Origin: Agromyces agglutinans | GTDB taxonomy: Bacteria > Actinomycetota > Actinomycetes > Actinomycetales > Microbacteriaceae | Length of the DNA stretch: 64,000 nt | Assembly: GCF_009647605.1 (NCBI RefSeq) | Contig: NZ_WJIF01000002.1 | Coordinates: forward strand, 496,001 to 560,000 | Direction of reading: 5' to 3' | In this document: piece after piece, positions 51,160 to 60,136 of the stretch | Numbering within the stretch: position 1 is the first letter of the stretch | How the letters are laid out: each line of letters starts with the position of its first letter | Translations under genes and position numbers: made by a program | The notes under the pieces: model-generated | Told to the model about the DNA's origin: nothing | Seen by the model: the letters and a program-made list of their open reading frames with translations, nothing else | The model's database searches: none

Positions 51160-53307
51160 TCACCCGCGCAGCGCGAGCGCGAAGGGCAGCACGTCGGTGG
51201 CGCCGGCGGCGCGGAGCTCGCGGGCCGCGACGGTCAGGGTCCAGCGGCTGTCGGCGAGGTCGTCGACGAGCAGCACCGGGCCGGCCGGGACGTCGAGCCC
51301 GTCGGCGCTCAGCCGGTTCCAGAGCCCGGCGAGGCGGAAGGCGCTGTTGCCACCCGGCCCGCCGGAGGGCCCGCCGTCGCGCGTGCCGAGTTCGCCGAGG
51401 TACGGCAGGCGGCCGACCTCGGCGAGGCCGCGGGCGAGCGAGTCGACGAGCAGCGGCCGCGACCGCGACGGCATCGCGACGACCGCGACCGGCCGTTCGG
51501 CCCAGCCCCACTCGGCGAGCACGCGCACGCATGCCGCGATCACCTGCGGCGGCACCGGCTGATCGGGGGCCCCGGCCGCGAACAGCTCGCGCAGCGTGCC
51601 GCCCCAGCCGAGGTCGGTCAGCCGGGCGAGCGCGCGCCCCTCGGCGGCACGCTCCTCGGGTGCGATGCGGCCCTTCACCGGCACGCCGAGGCGGTCGGCG
51701 CCGGTCGGCCACTGCGCGCGCGGTTCGATGGGCACGCCGACCCGGTCGAGCGCGCCGCGGGCGGCGGCCGCCGCGTCGTCGGCGAGGCCCGTCGGATACC
51801 AGGCCCCGGCGCAGGAGTCGCAGCGACCGCAGGGCGCCGCGGTGTCGTCGTCGAGCGAGCGCTGCAGGAACTCCATGCGGCATCCGCGCGTCTGCTCGTA
51901 CTCGATCATGTGCTGCTGCTCGGCGACGCGTTCGGCCGCGATGCGGCGATAGCGCTCGGCGTCGTAGGTCCACGGTTCGCCGGTGGTCACCCAACCTCCC
52001 TGCACGCGGCGCACCGCACCGTCGACGTCGAGCACCTTCAGCAGCAGCTCGAGCGGGGTGCGGCGGATGTCGACCATCGCCTCGAGGGCGGGGGTCGAGG
52101 TCGGCCGCTCGCGCTCGAGCGCGCCGAGCACGCGCTCGGCGCGGTCTTGATCGGGCATCGACGCCGTCGCGAAGTAGTGCCAGATGTCGGGATCCTCGGC
52201 GCCCGGCAGCAGCAGTACGTCGGCACTGTCGGTCGCGCGGCCCGCGCGGCCCACCTGCTGGTAGTACGCGACGGGCGACGAGGGCGCACCGAGGTGCAGC
52301 ACGAACCCGAGGTCGGGCTTGTCGAATCCCATGCCGAGCGCGCTCGTCGCGACGAGCGCCTTGACCTCGTTGCGCTTGAGCATCGCCTCGGACTCGGCGC
52401 GCTCGTCGGGATCGGTCTGCCCCGTGTAGGCCCGCACGTCGCGCCCGCGCTCGCGCAGGACCCGCGCGGTGTCGACGGCCGCAGCGACGGTCAGGGCGTA
52501 GATGATGCCGGACCCGGGCAGATCGTCGAGGTGGCTGATGAGCCAGGCGAGCCGGCTCGTCGAGTCGGGCAGCCGCAGCACCCCGAGCCGCAGCGATGCA
52601 CGGGCGAGCGGGCCGCGGATCGTCAGCACGCCGGCGCCCGAGGCATCCGCACCGAGGGCGTCGGCACCGCCGAGCTGCTCGGCGACATCGGCGACGACGC
52701 GACTGTTCGCCGTCGCGGTGGTCGCGAGCACGGGGACCCCGGCCGGCAGTGCGGCGATGAGGTCGCGGAGGCGGCGGTAGTCGGGCCGGAAGTCGTGGCC
52801 CCAGTCGCTGATGCAGTGCGCCTCGTCGACGACGAGGAGCCCGAGCCGGCGCACCAGCGCGGGCAGCTGCTGCTCGCGGAAGGCCGGGTTGTTGAGCCGC
52901 TCGGGCGAGACGAGCAGCACATCGACCTCGTCGGCGTCGAGCCGCTGCAGCACCTCGCCCCACTCGTGCGCGTTGGTCGAGTTGATCGAGACAGCACGCA
53001 CGCCGGCCCGTTCGGCGGCGGCGACCTGGTCGCGCATGAGTGCGAGCAGCGGCGAGACCAGCACGGTCGGTCCGGCGCCCGCCTTCCGCAGGAGCAGCGT
53101 CGCCACGAAGTACACGGCCGACTTGCCCCAGCCCGTGCGCTGCACGACGAGCGCGCGCCGGCGCCCCTCGACGAGCGCCTCGATCGCCTCGTACTGACCG
53201 TCGTGGAACTCCGCGTCGTCACGGCCGACGAGGTCTCGAAGCGCTTGGAGGGCGGCGGCGCGAGTCATGGTCGAGGCGGTTCGGTCAGCGGCGGCGGGAT
53301 CCGTCAT
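51160..53307 (-). CDS. recQ: RecQ-family ATP-dependent DNA helicase with C-terminal PRTase-like domain
   Basis: 715 residues. The helicase core has QRTGWGKSAVYF (Walker A, ~58), VVDEAHCISDWGHDF, LATTATAN and the QVGRAGRATD arginine-finger region. The zinc-binding part has CRMEFLQ and CGRCDSC. After about residue 520 comes an extra domain ending PVLLVDDLADSRWTLTVAAREL, the PRPP-loop pattern of phosphoribosyltransferases. The ATG at 53307 is chosen; an ATG at 53268 would remove 13 residues. It probably restarts or repairs replication forks. It is followed closely by the arginase-family gene. Confidence 0.92.
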   Translation of the reverse strand: MTDPAAADRTASTMTRAAALQALRDLVGRDDAEFHDGQYEAIEALVEGRRRALVVQRTGWGKSAVYFVATLLLRKAGAGPTVLVSPLLALMRDQVAAAERAGVRAVSINSTNAHEWGEVLQRLDADEVDVLLVSPERLNNPAFREQQLPALVRRLGLLVVDEAHCISDWGHDFRPDYRRLRDLIAALPAGVPVLATTATANSRVVADVAEQLGGADALGADASGAGVLTIRGPLARASLRLGVLRLPDSTSRLAWLISHLDDLPGSGIIYALTVAAAVDTARVLRERGRDVRAYTGQTDPDERAESEAMLKRNEVKALVATSALGMGFDKPDLGFVLHLGAPSSPVAYYQQVGRAGRATDSADVLLLPGAEDPDIWHYFATASMPDQDRAERVLGALERERPTSTPALEAMVDIRRTPLELLLKVLDVDGAVRRVQGGWVTTGEPWTYDAERYRRIAAERVAEQQHMIEYEQTRGCRMEFLQRSLDDDTAAPCGRCDSCAGAWYPTGLADDAAAAARGALDRVGVPIEPRAQWPTGADRLGVPVKGRIAPEERAAEGRALARLTDLGWGGTLRELFAAGAPDQPVPPQVIAACVRVLAEWGWAERPVAVVAMPSRSRPLLVDSLARGLAEVGRLPYLGELGTRDGGPSGGPGGNSAFRLAGLWNRLSADGLDVPAGPVLLVDDLADSRWTLTVAARELRAAGATDVLPFALALRG

Positions 53308-53450
53308 CGGTCCAGCATCGCGGATGCCCCTGACAGCGGCATGCGCATCGCGACGGGCGAGCGCCGACGCGCAACAACCGTGTCTCGGAAGCATCACGAC
53401 GCCTTGCGGATGCCCGGCCACGCAACGTATCGTCGAGGGAACCGAAATAG

Positions 53451-53468
53451 TGACCGAATGGTCGGTCA
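53451..53468. promoter_or_regulatory. PaaR-like TetR operator upstream of the ABC transporter genes
   Basis: TGACCGA-ATGG-TCGGTCA, perfect 7-bp arms, 57 bp before the ATG of the binding protein. The ACCG/CGGT half-sites match the phenylacetyl-CoA-responsive repressor PaaR, and a related element precedes the thiolase gene at 58857-58878. Confidence 0.65.
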
Positions 53469-53524
53469 TGAAGTCGACCCACTCAGCGACGAGAACCCGA
53501 ACAGGGCTCAAAGGAGAGACCATC

Positions 53525-54721
53525 ATGCATCGTGCAGCGCGCCGACTGCTCGTACCCGCCGCGGTCGCGGCATCCATCGCCCTCGCCCTGGCCGGTTGCA
53601 CGACCTCGAACTTCGGCGGCGAGGAGGGCGGCGGTGACGGGGCGACCGAAGACGGGCCCATCAAGATCGGAGCCGTGCTCGACATCACCGGCGTCGGCGC
53701 GAACCTCGGCGTCCCCGAGCAGAACACCCTGAACATGCTCGCCGAGCAGGTCAACGCCGACGGCGGGATCAACGGCCGCGAGGTCGAGCTCATCATCAAG
53801 GACAACCAGTCCACCGAGGACGGCGCAGCTCGCGCCACGACGCAGCTCATCGAGAACGACGACGTCGACCTCATCATCGGCGCCTCGCGCACCGGCCCGA
53901 GCCTCGCCATGCGTCCGCTCGTCGAGGCCGCCCAGGTCCCGACCATCTCGGTCGCCGCGAACGCCGCGATCGTCGACGGCTCCGAGTGGGTCTTCAAGAC
54001 CGCGCAGAACGACCTCGTCGTGCTCGAGCGCATCCTCGACGACGCGGAGGCCAAGGGCTACACCAAGATCGCCCTCGCCCGCGACGCCACCGGATTCGGC
54101 GAGGGCATCGCCGACATCATCACCGAGCTCGGCGAGGAGCGCGGCATCACGCTCACCGCGACCGAGGCGTTCGAGCCCAGCGCCACCGACTTCACCGCGC
54201 AGATGACGAACCTCCGTTCGGCCGACGCCGACGCGGTCATCATCTGGGGCATCACGCCCTCGGCCGGCCTCGCGCAGGCCGCCTTCGTGCAGATCGGCGT
54301 GAACAAGCCCGTCTACCAGTCGCACGGTGTCGCGAACGACGCGTTCTTCGAGGCCGCCGGGCCCGCCGCCGAGGGCGTCATCGCGCCGATGGGGCGCCTC
54401 CTCGTCGCCGACCAGCTTCCCGCCGACGACCCGCAGAAGGAGGTCATCGACCAGTTCATCGCCGACTACACCGAGGAGTTCGGGAGCTCGCCGTCGAGCT
54501 TCGCGGGCCACGCATACGACGCGTTCAAGATCGGCGTCGCCGCGATCGAGGAGGCCGGAACCGACCCCGAGGCCCTGCGCGACGCCATCGAGGCGACGAG
54601 CGACTTCGTCGGCATCTCGGGCGTGTTCACGATGACCCCCGACAACCACTCCGGGCTCACCGCCGATGCGCTCATCATGGCGATCGCCGAGGGCGGCCGT
54701 TGGACCCTCAACGAGGAATGA
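53525..54721 (+). CDS. Branched-chain-type ABC transporter substrate-binding lipoprotein
   Basis: 398 residues. The signal peptide ends at the lipobox ALAGC (Cys about residue 25). The rest is a periplasmic-binding-protein type I fold (IKIGAVLDITGVGANLGVPE, IIGASRTGPSLAMRPLVEAA, SSFAGHAYDAFKIGVAAIEE) as in LivJ. AAAGGAGA precedes the ATG. It feeds the permease and ATPase genes that follow. The adjacent phenylacetate genes and PaaR-like site suggest an aromatic acid as ligand rather than leucine; this is inference. Confidence 0.92.
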   Translation: MHRAARRLLVPAAVAASIALALAGCTTSNFGGEEGGGDGATEDGPIKIGAVLDITGVGANLGVPEQNTLNMLAEQVNADGGINGREVELIIKDNQSTEDGAARATTQLIENDDVDLIIGASRTGPSLAMRPLVEAAQVPTISVAANAAIVDGSEWVFKTAQNDLVVLERILDDAEAKGYTKIALARDATGFGEGIADIITELGEERGITLTATEAFEPSATDFTAQMTNLRSADADAVIIWGITPSAGLAQAAFVQIGVNKPVYQSHGVANDAFFEAAGPAAEGVIAPMGRLLVADQLPADDPQKEVIDQFIADYTEEFGSSPSSFAGHAYDAFKIGVAAIEEAGTDPEALRDAIEATSDFVGISGVFTMTPDNHSGLTADALIMAIAEGGRWTLNEE

Positions 54722-54731
54722 GCGTCACCCG

Positions 54732-55601
54732 TTGATCGACTTCCTCCAGCTGACGGCGGCAGGGCTGTCGCAGGGCTCCGTGTACGCCCTGCTCGCCGTC
54801 GGCCTCATCGCCACCTACACGGTGCGCCACGTCGTGAACATCGCCCAGGGCGACTACGCGACGCTGGCCGGCCTCGGCAGCATCTCGCTCGTCACGGCCG
54901 GGCTGCCGCTGCCCGTCGCGATCCTCATCGCGCTCGTCTCGGTGACGCTCGCGTCGGTGCTCATCGAACGCCTCGTGATCTCCCGCGTGAAGAACCTGAC
55001 CACCCTGGTCTCGATCATCCTCACGCTCGGCGTCTCGACGCTGCTGCAGGCGATCATGCTGCTCATCTGGGGTGCGGAGGGCCGGCGACTGCCGGCCTTC
55101 CCGGGCAGCGACCTGAACCTCGGCGGCGTCAGCATCCGCTCGCAGGAGCTCTGGATGCTCGGCGCCCTCGTGGTGGTCGGCGGCGGCGTGCTGCTCTTCT
55201 ACGAGAAGACCCGGTGGGGCAAGGCGCTCCGCGCGAGCGCCGAGCAGCCGGTGGCCGCGCGCATCGTGGGCATCTCGCCGGCCGTGGCATCCGTCATCGC
55301 GTTCGCGATCGCCGGCTTCGTGGGCGCGGCGGCCGGCGTGGTCTCCTCGCCGATCTACCTCTCGATCTGGTCGGGCGGGCTGCTGCTCGGCCTCAAGGGG
55401 TTCGTCGCGGCCGTGCTCGGCGGGCTCGTCTCGTTCCGGGCGGCCATCGTCGGCGCCCTGCTGCTCGGCATCATCGAGTCGTACGTCGCCGGCTACGTGG
55501 CATCCGGTTGGAAGGACGCGGTCGCGTTCTTCATCCTCATCATCGTGCTCATCATCCGCCCGGCCGGTCTCGTGCTGCGCCCGAACGCCGTGAGGGTCTG
55601 A
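54732..55601 (+). CDS. Branched-chain-type ABC transporter permease (LivH-like)
   Basis: 289 residues from a TTG at 54732, the only start consistent with the conserved N-terminus LIDFLQLTAAGLSQGSVYAL; an ATG at 54718 is out of frame. GAGG lies 15 nt upstream. About eight membrane helices and the LivH segment GKALRASAEQPVAARIVGIS, which contacts the ATPase, are present. It forms the channel with the LivM domain of the next protein. Confidence 0.9.
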   Translation: MIDFLQLTAAGLSQGSVYALLAVGLIATYTVRHVVNIAQGDYATLAGLGSISLVTAGLPLPVAILIALVSVTLASVLIERLVISRVKNLTTLVSIILTLGVSTLLQAIMLLIWGAEGRRLPAFPGSDLNLGGVSIRSQELWMLGALVVVGGGVLLFYEKTRWGKALRASAEQPVAARIVGISPAVASVIAFAIAGFVGAAAGVVSSPIYLSIWSGGLLLGLKGFVAAVLGGLVSFRAAIVGALLLGIIESYVAGYVASGWKDAVAFFILIIVLIIRPAGLVLRPNAVRV

Positions 55602-55602
55602 G

Positions 55603-57636
55603 ATGTCCTACCTGAACAAGGCCGCGACGAGGTCGAAATCGGGCTTCTGGCCGAACAACCGCGGCACGATCATCGGGGTCGCCGTGCTCGCGGTGATCAT
55701 CCTGATCGTGCCGTTCACCGCGAACTCGTCGATGATGAACATCGCGGTCTTCTCGCTGATCTTCGCGCTGCCCGCGATCGGGCTCTCGCTGCTCATGGGC
55801 CTCGCCGGCCAGGTCTCGCTCGGACAGGCGGCGTTCTTCGCGATCGGCGCCTACACGCACGCGATCCTGCTGCAGAAGTTCGAGATGCCGGGCCCGGTGG
55901 CCGCGGTGGGCGGCGTCGTCGCGGCGATGCTCGCGGCGCTGCTCGTCGGCCTGCCGATGCTGCGCCTGCGCGGTCACTACCTCGCGCTCGCGACGCTCGG
56001 CCTCGGCTTCATCGTCATGATCGCGGTGCGCGAGTGGGAGTTCACCGGTCGCACGACGGGCATCTACGGCTACGGCCGGCCCGAGGTCTTCGGCATCCCG
56101 ATCGACAACAACGGCCTCTTCTTCTGGTTCGTGGCGCCGTTCGTGCTCATCGGCCTCGTGCTGGCGCTGAACCTGACGCGTTCGCGCGCCGGCCGGGCGC
56201 TCTCGGCCGTGAACGATTCGGAGCTGGCGGCCGAGTCGCTCGGCGTGAACACGTACGCGCTGCGCGTGAAGGTGTTCACGCTGTCGGCCGGGTTCGCGGG
56301 GCTCGGCGGCGTGTTCTACGCGTACCAGGTGCAGATCGTCTCGCCCCAGGTCGCCGAGTTCCACGTCTCGGTCGAGATCCTGCTGATGGTCGTCATCGGC
56401 GGACTCGGCTCGGTGTGGGGCGCGATCGCCGGCGCATTCATCGTGGAACTCCTCTCCGAGGGCCTGCGAGACCTGATCCCGGCGATCATCCCCGGCGCGA
56501 CGGGCGAGGTGCAGCTCATCGGCTACGGCCTCGTGCTCATCCTCGTCATCCTGCTGCTGCCGGGCGGGCTCTACCAGGTCGTGCTCACGGCGCGCGCGGC
56601 GATCGTGCGCGCGTGGCGTCGTCGATCCGAATCGGCGGATGCCTCGGCGGCTGCGCCGCCCGACGGCACCGCCGACACCGGGGCGGGCGAGGTGCCCACC
56701 CGTGCGTTCGGCGGCCTGCCCGGCGAAGCACGGGGCGACGGTGGGTTGGGTTCCGACGCGCTGGGCGGAGGCGTCGGTGGCGGCGTCGAGGGTGCCGTGC
56801 CGGCCCTGCCGGCCGTCGCCACGCCGGTCGCGGCCGGGGAACCGATCCTCGAGGTGCGCGGACTCACCAAGCGCTACGGCGGCGTCGTCGCCGTCGACGA
56901 CGTGAGCTTCGCGGTGCCCGCCGGTCGCATCATGGGCCTCATCGGCCCGAACGGCGCGGGCAAGACGACGTGCTTCAACATGATCACGGGTGCGATCGCC
57001 CCGACCACCGGGACCGTGACGTTCCTCGGCGAGGAGATCCAGGGCCGCAAGCCCCACGTCGGCGCCGAACGGGGCCTCACCCGCACCTTCCAGAACCTGC
57101 AGGTGTTCTCATCGACGGATGTCGTCGGCAACGTCTACATGGGCCGGTACCGCAAGGGGCGCGCCGGCATCCTCCGCGGCATGCTCGGCCTGCAGGGTCG
57201 CGAGCAGTACCGCCACGAGGCGATCGCGCGCGACATCCTCGACTCGATGCGACTCGGCGAGTTCGCCGAGCTCGCGGCGGGCGACCTGCCGTTCGGGCGC
57301 CAGCGCATGATGGAGGTGTGCCGGGCGCTCGCCGCCGAACCCGCGCTGCTGCTGCTCGACGAGCCGATGGCCGGGCTCTCGGGCCAGGAGCGCGAGATGC
57401 TCGCGGCGCTGCTTCGCCGACTGCGCGACGCCGGCCTGACCATCGTGCTCGTCGAGCACGACGTCGCGCAGGTCATGGCGCTCGCCGACTCGGTCGCGGT
57501 GCTCGACGACGGCGTGCTCATCGCGCACGGCGACCCCGAGACGGTCCGCAACGACCCGGCGGTCATCGTCGCCTACCTCGGCACCGATGCCGAAGAGGCC
57601 GAGGCCGAGCTGAAGGAACTGGAGGAGCAGGCATGA
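55603..57636 (+). CDS. Fused ABC transporter permease (LivM-like) and ATPase (LivG-like)
   Basis: 677 residues, about twice a usual LivM. Residues 1-340 are the permease with AVNDSELAAESLGVNTYALR. Residues 341-410 are a Gly/Ala-rich linker. Residues 410-677 are the ATPase: GPNGAGKTT (~448), signature LPFGRQRMMEV, Walker B LLLLDEPMAG (~582) and the H-loop LVEHDV. The single frame is unbroken, so the fusion is real. Its ATPase pairs with LivF encoded next, overlapping by ATGA. Confidence 0.94.
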   Translation: MSYLNKAATRSKSGFWPNNRGTIIGVAVLAVIILIVPFTANSSMMNIAVFSLIFALPAIGLSLLMGLAGQVSLGQAAFFAIGAYTHAILLQKFEMPGPVAAVGGVVAAMLAALLVGLPMLRLRGHYLALATLGLGFIVMIAVREWEFTGRTTGIYGYGRPEVFGIPIDNNGLFFWFVAPFVLIGLVLALNLTRSRAGRALSAVNDSELAAESLGVNTYALRVKVFTLSAGFAGLGGVFYAYQVQIVSPQVAEFHVSVEILLMVVIGGLGSVWGAIAGAFIVELLSEGLRDLIPAIIPGATGEVQLIGYGLVLILVILLLPGGLYQVVLTARAAIVRAWRRRSESADASAAAPPDGTADTGAGEVPTRAFGGLPGEARGDGGLGSDALGGGVGGGVEGAVPALPAVATPVAAGEPILEVRGLTKRYGGVVAVDDVSFAVPAGRIMGLIGPNGAGKTTCFNMITGAIAPTTGTVTFLGEEIQGRKPHVGAERGLTRTFQNLQVFSSTDVVGNVYMGRYRKGRAGILRGMLGLQGREQYRHEAIARDILDSMRLGEFAELAAGDLPFGRQRMMEVCRALAAEPALLLLDEPMAGLSGQEREMLAALLRRLRDAGLTIVLVEHDVAQVMALADSVAVLDDGVLIAHGDPETVRNDPAVIVAYLGTDAEEAEAELKELEEQA

Positions 57637-58337
57637 TGCTCGCGGTACGAGGGCTCGACGCCGGTTACGGCAAGCTCGCCATCCTCCACGACGTGAGCCT
57701 CGACGTCGCCGCGGGCGAGATCGTCACCGTGGTCGGGTCGAACGGCGCCGGCAAGACGACGCTGCTTCGCGCGCTCAACGGGATCATCCGGCCTACCGCG
57801 GGCACGGTCACGCTCGACGGCATCGACATCGCGGGGCGCGCGACCGAGAAGATGGCGGCCCTCGGGCTCATGCACGTGCCCGAGAACCGGCTCTGCTTCC
57901 CGTCGCTCTCGGTGCGCGACAACCTCAACCTCGGCGCGTGGAGCCGCGGCGGCAAGGGCGACCTCGCCGCCGTGCTCGAACTGTTCCCGCGGCTCGAGCC
58001 GCGCCTCGGCCAGGCCGCGGGCACGCTCTCGGGCGGCGAGCAGCAGATGGTCGCGATCGGCCGGGGGCTCATGGCCTCGCCGAAGGCGATCATCCTCGAC
58101 GAGCCGTCGATCGGGCTGGCGCCGAAGGTCGTCGCCGAGATCATGCGCGTGCTCACCGAGCTGCGCTCGCGCGGACTCGCCGTGCTCCTCGTCGAGCAGA
58201 ACGTGCGCGCCTCGTTCGGCATCGCCGACCGTGCGGTCGTCATGCAGCGCGGCCGGGTCGTGCTCGAGGGAACGCCGGCCGAGCTCGTCGAGCTGCCCGA
58301 GGTGCGCAACGCCTACCTCGGCGGGGCGGCCGCGTAG
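57633..58337 (+). CDS. ABC transporter ATPase (LivF-like)
   Basis: 234 residues: GSNGAGKTTLLRAL (Walker A), TLSGGEQQMVAIGRGLM (signature), AIILDEPSIGLAP (Walker B) and LLVEQNVR (H-loop/Q variant typical of LivF). It is the second ATPase of the transporter. The ATG overlaps the LivM-LivG stop. Confidence 0.94.
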   Translation: MMLAVRGLDAGYGKLAILHDVSLDVAAGEIVTVVGSNGAGKTTLLRALNGIIRPTAGTVTLDGIDIAGRATEKMAALGLMHVPENRLCFPSLSVRDNLNLGAWSRGGKGDLAAVLELFPRLEPRLGQAAGTLSGGEQQMVAIGRGLMASPKAIILDEPSIGLAPKVVAEIMRVLTELRSRGLAVLLVEQNVRASFGIADRAVVMQRGRVVLEGTPAELVELPEVRNAYLGGAAA

Positions 58338-58383
58338 GGGCCGGCCGGTCGCGGAGCGGCAGGAGGAGCCGCGCGTGTGCGGC

Positions 58384-58421
58384 GGGCCGGAGCGGCGTCC
58401 TTGACGTCGTCGCTCCGGCCC
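58384..58421 (+). terminator. Hairpin after the ABC transporter operon
   Basis: Perfect 11-bp stem GGGCCGGAGCG/CGCTCCGGCCC with a 16-base loop, located between livF and the small membrane-protein gene. Confidence 0.65.
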
Positions 58422-58435
58422 TCCACGCTGGGGGC

Positions 58436-58816
58436 ATGGCTGAACCGAAGAGGACCGCGGCACGCGGCGCATCGTTCTGGATCTGCTACGTCGTCGTCCT
58501 CATCGGGGCGGGGGTCGGCCTCGCGCACACGAGCGGCGCGATCGTCGACCAGGGCCTCGGCGATGCCGACGCCCTCTTCGCCGCGGCCCGTAGCATCGCG
58601 ATCTTCGTGCTCGCACTCGTGGCACCGATGTTCCGTTCCGACGACGCGCTGCTCGCGGTCGCGGTGGTGCTGACCATCGTGCTCGGCATCGACGCCTTCA
58701 TCGGCGCGATGCACGGCAATGTCTGGATCTCGGCGTCGTCGGTGGTGCTGTGCCTCGGCACGCTCGTCGCCGCCACGTTCGTCGCGCGCAGCGATCGGAT
58801 TCGCGACCGCGCCTGA
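58436..58816 (+). CDS. Small four-helix membrane protein, hypothetical
   Basis: 126 residues with four hydrophobic helices (WICYVVVLIGAGVGLAHTSG first) and a short basic N-terminus. The motif SGAIVDQGLGDADALFAAAR recurs in actinobacterial proteins without known role. It lies between the transporter and the paa genes but behind a terminator hairpin, so it is probably expressed alone. No family is recognised. Confidence 0.7.
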   Translation: MAEPKRTAARGASFWICYVVVLIGAGVGLAHTSGAIVDQGLGDADALFAAARSIAIFVLALVAPMFRSDDALLAVAVVLTIVLGIDAFIGAMHGNVWISASSVVLCLGTLVAATFVARSDRIRDRA

Positions 58817-58856
58817 GGCAGGCGAGTGGCGGGGCCCGGGCCGCCATGCCATAATT

Positions 58857-58878
58857 ACTTTCCGAACGCTCGGTCAGT
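58857..58878. promoter_or_regulatory. PaaR-like operator upstream of the thiolase gene
   Basis: An inverted repeat with outer ACT/AGT, then TTCCGA-ACGC-TCGGTC. All defined positions except one fit the PaaR motif described for Corynebacterium glutamicum (ACT and AGT flanking ACCG and CGGT half-sites, CG at the centre). It lies 62 bp before the thiolase ATG. Confidence 0.7.
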
Positions 58879-58939
58879 AAAACGCTCCGTCGGTGAACCT
58901 GACCGGTTCGAACCCACGACAACGCAGTCAGGAGCCCAC

Positions 58940-60136
58940 ATGCCCGAGGCCTTCCTCGTCGGCGGCGTGCGCACGCCCGTCGGCCGCTACGGCGGCGCGC
59001 TCGCCGGGGTCCGCCCCGACGACCTCGCCGCCCTCGTCGTCGGCGAGCTCGTGCGGCGCACCGAACTCGACCGGGCGGGCGAGCTCGGCGCGATCGACGA
59101 GGTGATCCTCGGCGCCGCCAACCAGGCCGGTGAGGACAACCGCAATGTCGGGCGGATGTCGGTGCTCCTCGCGGGCCTGCCCGACGAGGTCCCGGGCATC
59201 ACGGTGAACCGGCTCTGCGCCTCGGGCCTGTCGGCGATCACGATGGCCGCGCAGGCCATCCGCGCGGGCGACGCCGACCTGATCATCGCGGGCGGCGTCG
59301 AGTCGATGACGCGCGCGCCGTGGGTGCAGGCCAAGCCCGAGAAGGCCTGGGCGAAGCCGGGCGCCGCCTACGACACCTCGATCGGCTGGCGCTTCCCGAA
59401 CCCGAAGCTGCTCGCGCGCGACAAGGCCACCTACGCCATGCCCGAGACGGCCGAGGAGGTCGCCCGCGTCGACGGCATCACGCGCGACGAGGCCGACGCC
59501 TTCGCGCTGCGATCGCAGCAGCGCGCGGCCGCCGCCATCGCGGGCGGGCGGTTCGAGGCCGAGATCGTGGGGGTGCCGACCCACCGCGGCGAGGTGCTCG
59601 TCGACGAGGGTCCGCGCCCCGAGACCACGCTCGAGGCGCTCGCCGCGCTGCGTCCGGTCGTGCCCGGCGGCTCGGTCGTGACGGCCGGCAACTCGAGCTC
59701 GCTCAACGACGGCGCCTCGGCGATCCTCGTCGCGAGCGGCGCCGCCGTCGAGCGTTACGGCCTCGCCCCGCGTGCGCGGGTCGTGGTCGGCACGAGCGCC
59801 GGCCTCGCCCCCGAGATCATGGGCCTCGGCCCGGTGCCGGCGACCGAGAAGGCGCTCGAGCGATCGGGCCTCGCCGTCGACGACCTCGGCTCGATCGAGC
59901 TGAACGAGGCGTTCGCGACCCAGTCGCTCGCGTCGATGCGCCGGCTCGGCCTCGATGAGGCGCGCGTCAATGCCGATGGCGGAGCCATCGCGCTCGGGCA
60001 TCCGCTCGGGTCATCCGGTTCGCGACTCGTCGTCACCCTGCTGGGCCGCATGGAGCGCGAGGACTCGCGATACGGCCTCGCGACGATGTGCGTCGGCGTC
60101 GGCCAGGGTGCCGCGCTGATCGTGGAGCGCGTGTGA
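58940..60136 (+). CDS. paaJ: Thiolase, probable 3-oxoadipyl-CoA/3-oxo-dehydrosuberyl-CoA thiolase
   Basis: 398 residues. The acylation cysteine is in VNRLCASGL (~residue 90), the active-site His in GHPLGSSGSR and the second Cys in MCVGVGQG. The NEAFATQ motif is intact. In the phenylacetate pathway it releases acetyl-CoA from the beta-oxidation-like steps. The PaaR-like operator, a hydratase and dehydrogenase downstream and PaaZ support this role over general fatty-acid thiolysis. GGAG lies before the ATG. Confidence 0.88.
   Translation: MPEAFLVGGVRTPVGRYGGALAGVRPDDLAALVVGELVRRTELDRAGELGAIDEVILGAANQAGEDNRNVGRMSVLLAGLPDEVPGITVNRLCASGLSAITMAAQAIRAGDADLIIAGGVESMTRAPWVQAKPEKAWAKPGAAYDTSIGWRFPNPKLLARDKATYAMPETAEEVARVDGITRDEADAFALRSQQRAAAAIAGGRFEAEIVGVPTHRGEVLVDEGPRPETTLEALAALRPVVPGGSVVTAGNSSSLNDGASAILVASGAAVERYGLAPRARVVVGTSAGLAPEIMGLGPVPATEKALERSGLAVDDLGSIELNEAFATQSLASMRRLGLDEARVNADGGAIALGHPLGSSGSRLVVTLLGRMEREDSRYGLATMCVGVGQGAALIVERV

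Noticed and set aside
53267-53524. Upstream extension of the substrate-binding protein gene
   Set aside because: The frame is open, but the lipoprotein signal and a strong ribosome binding site place the start at 53525.
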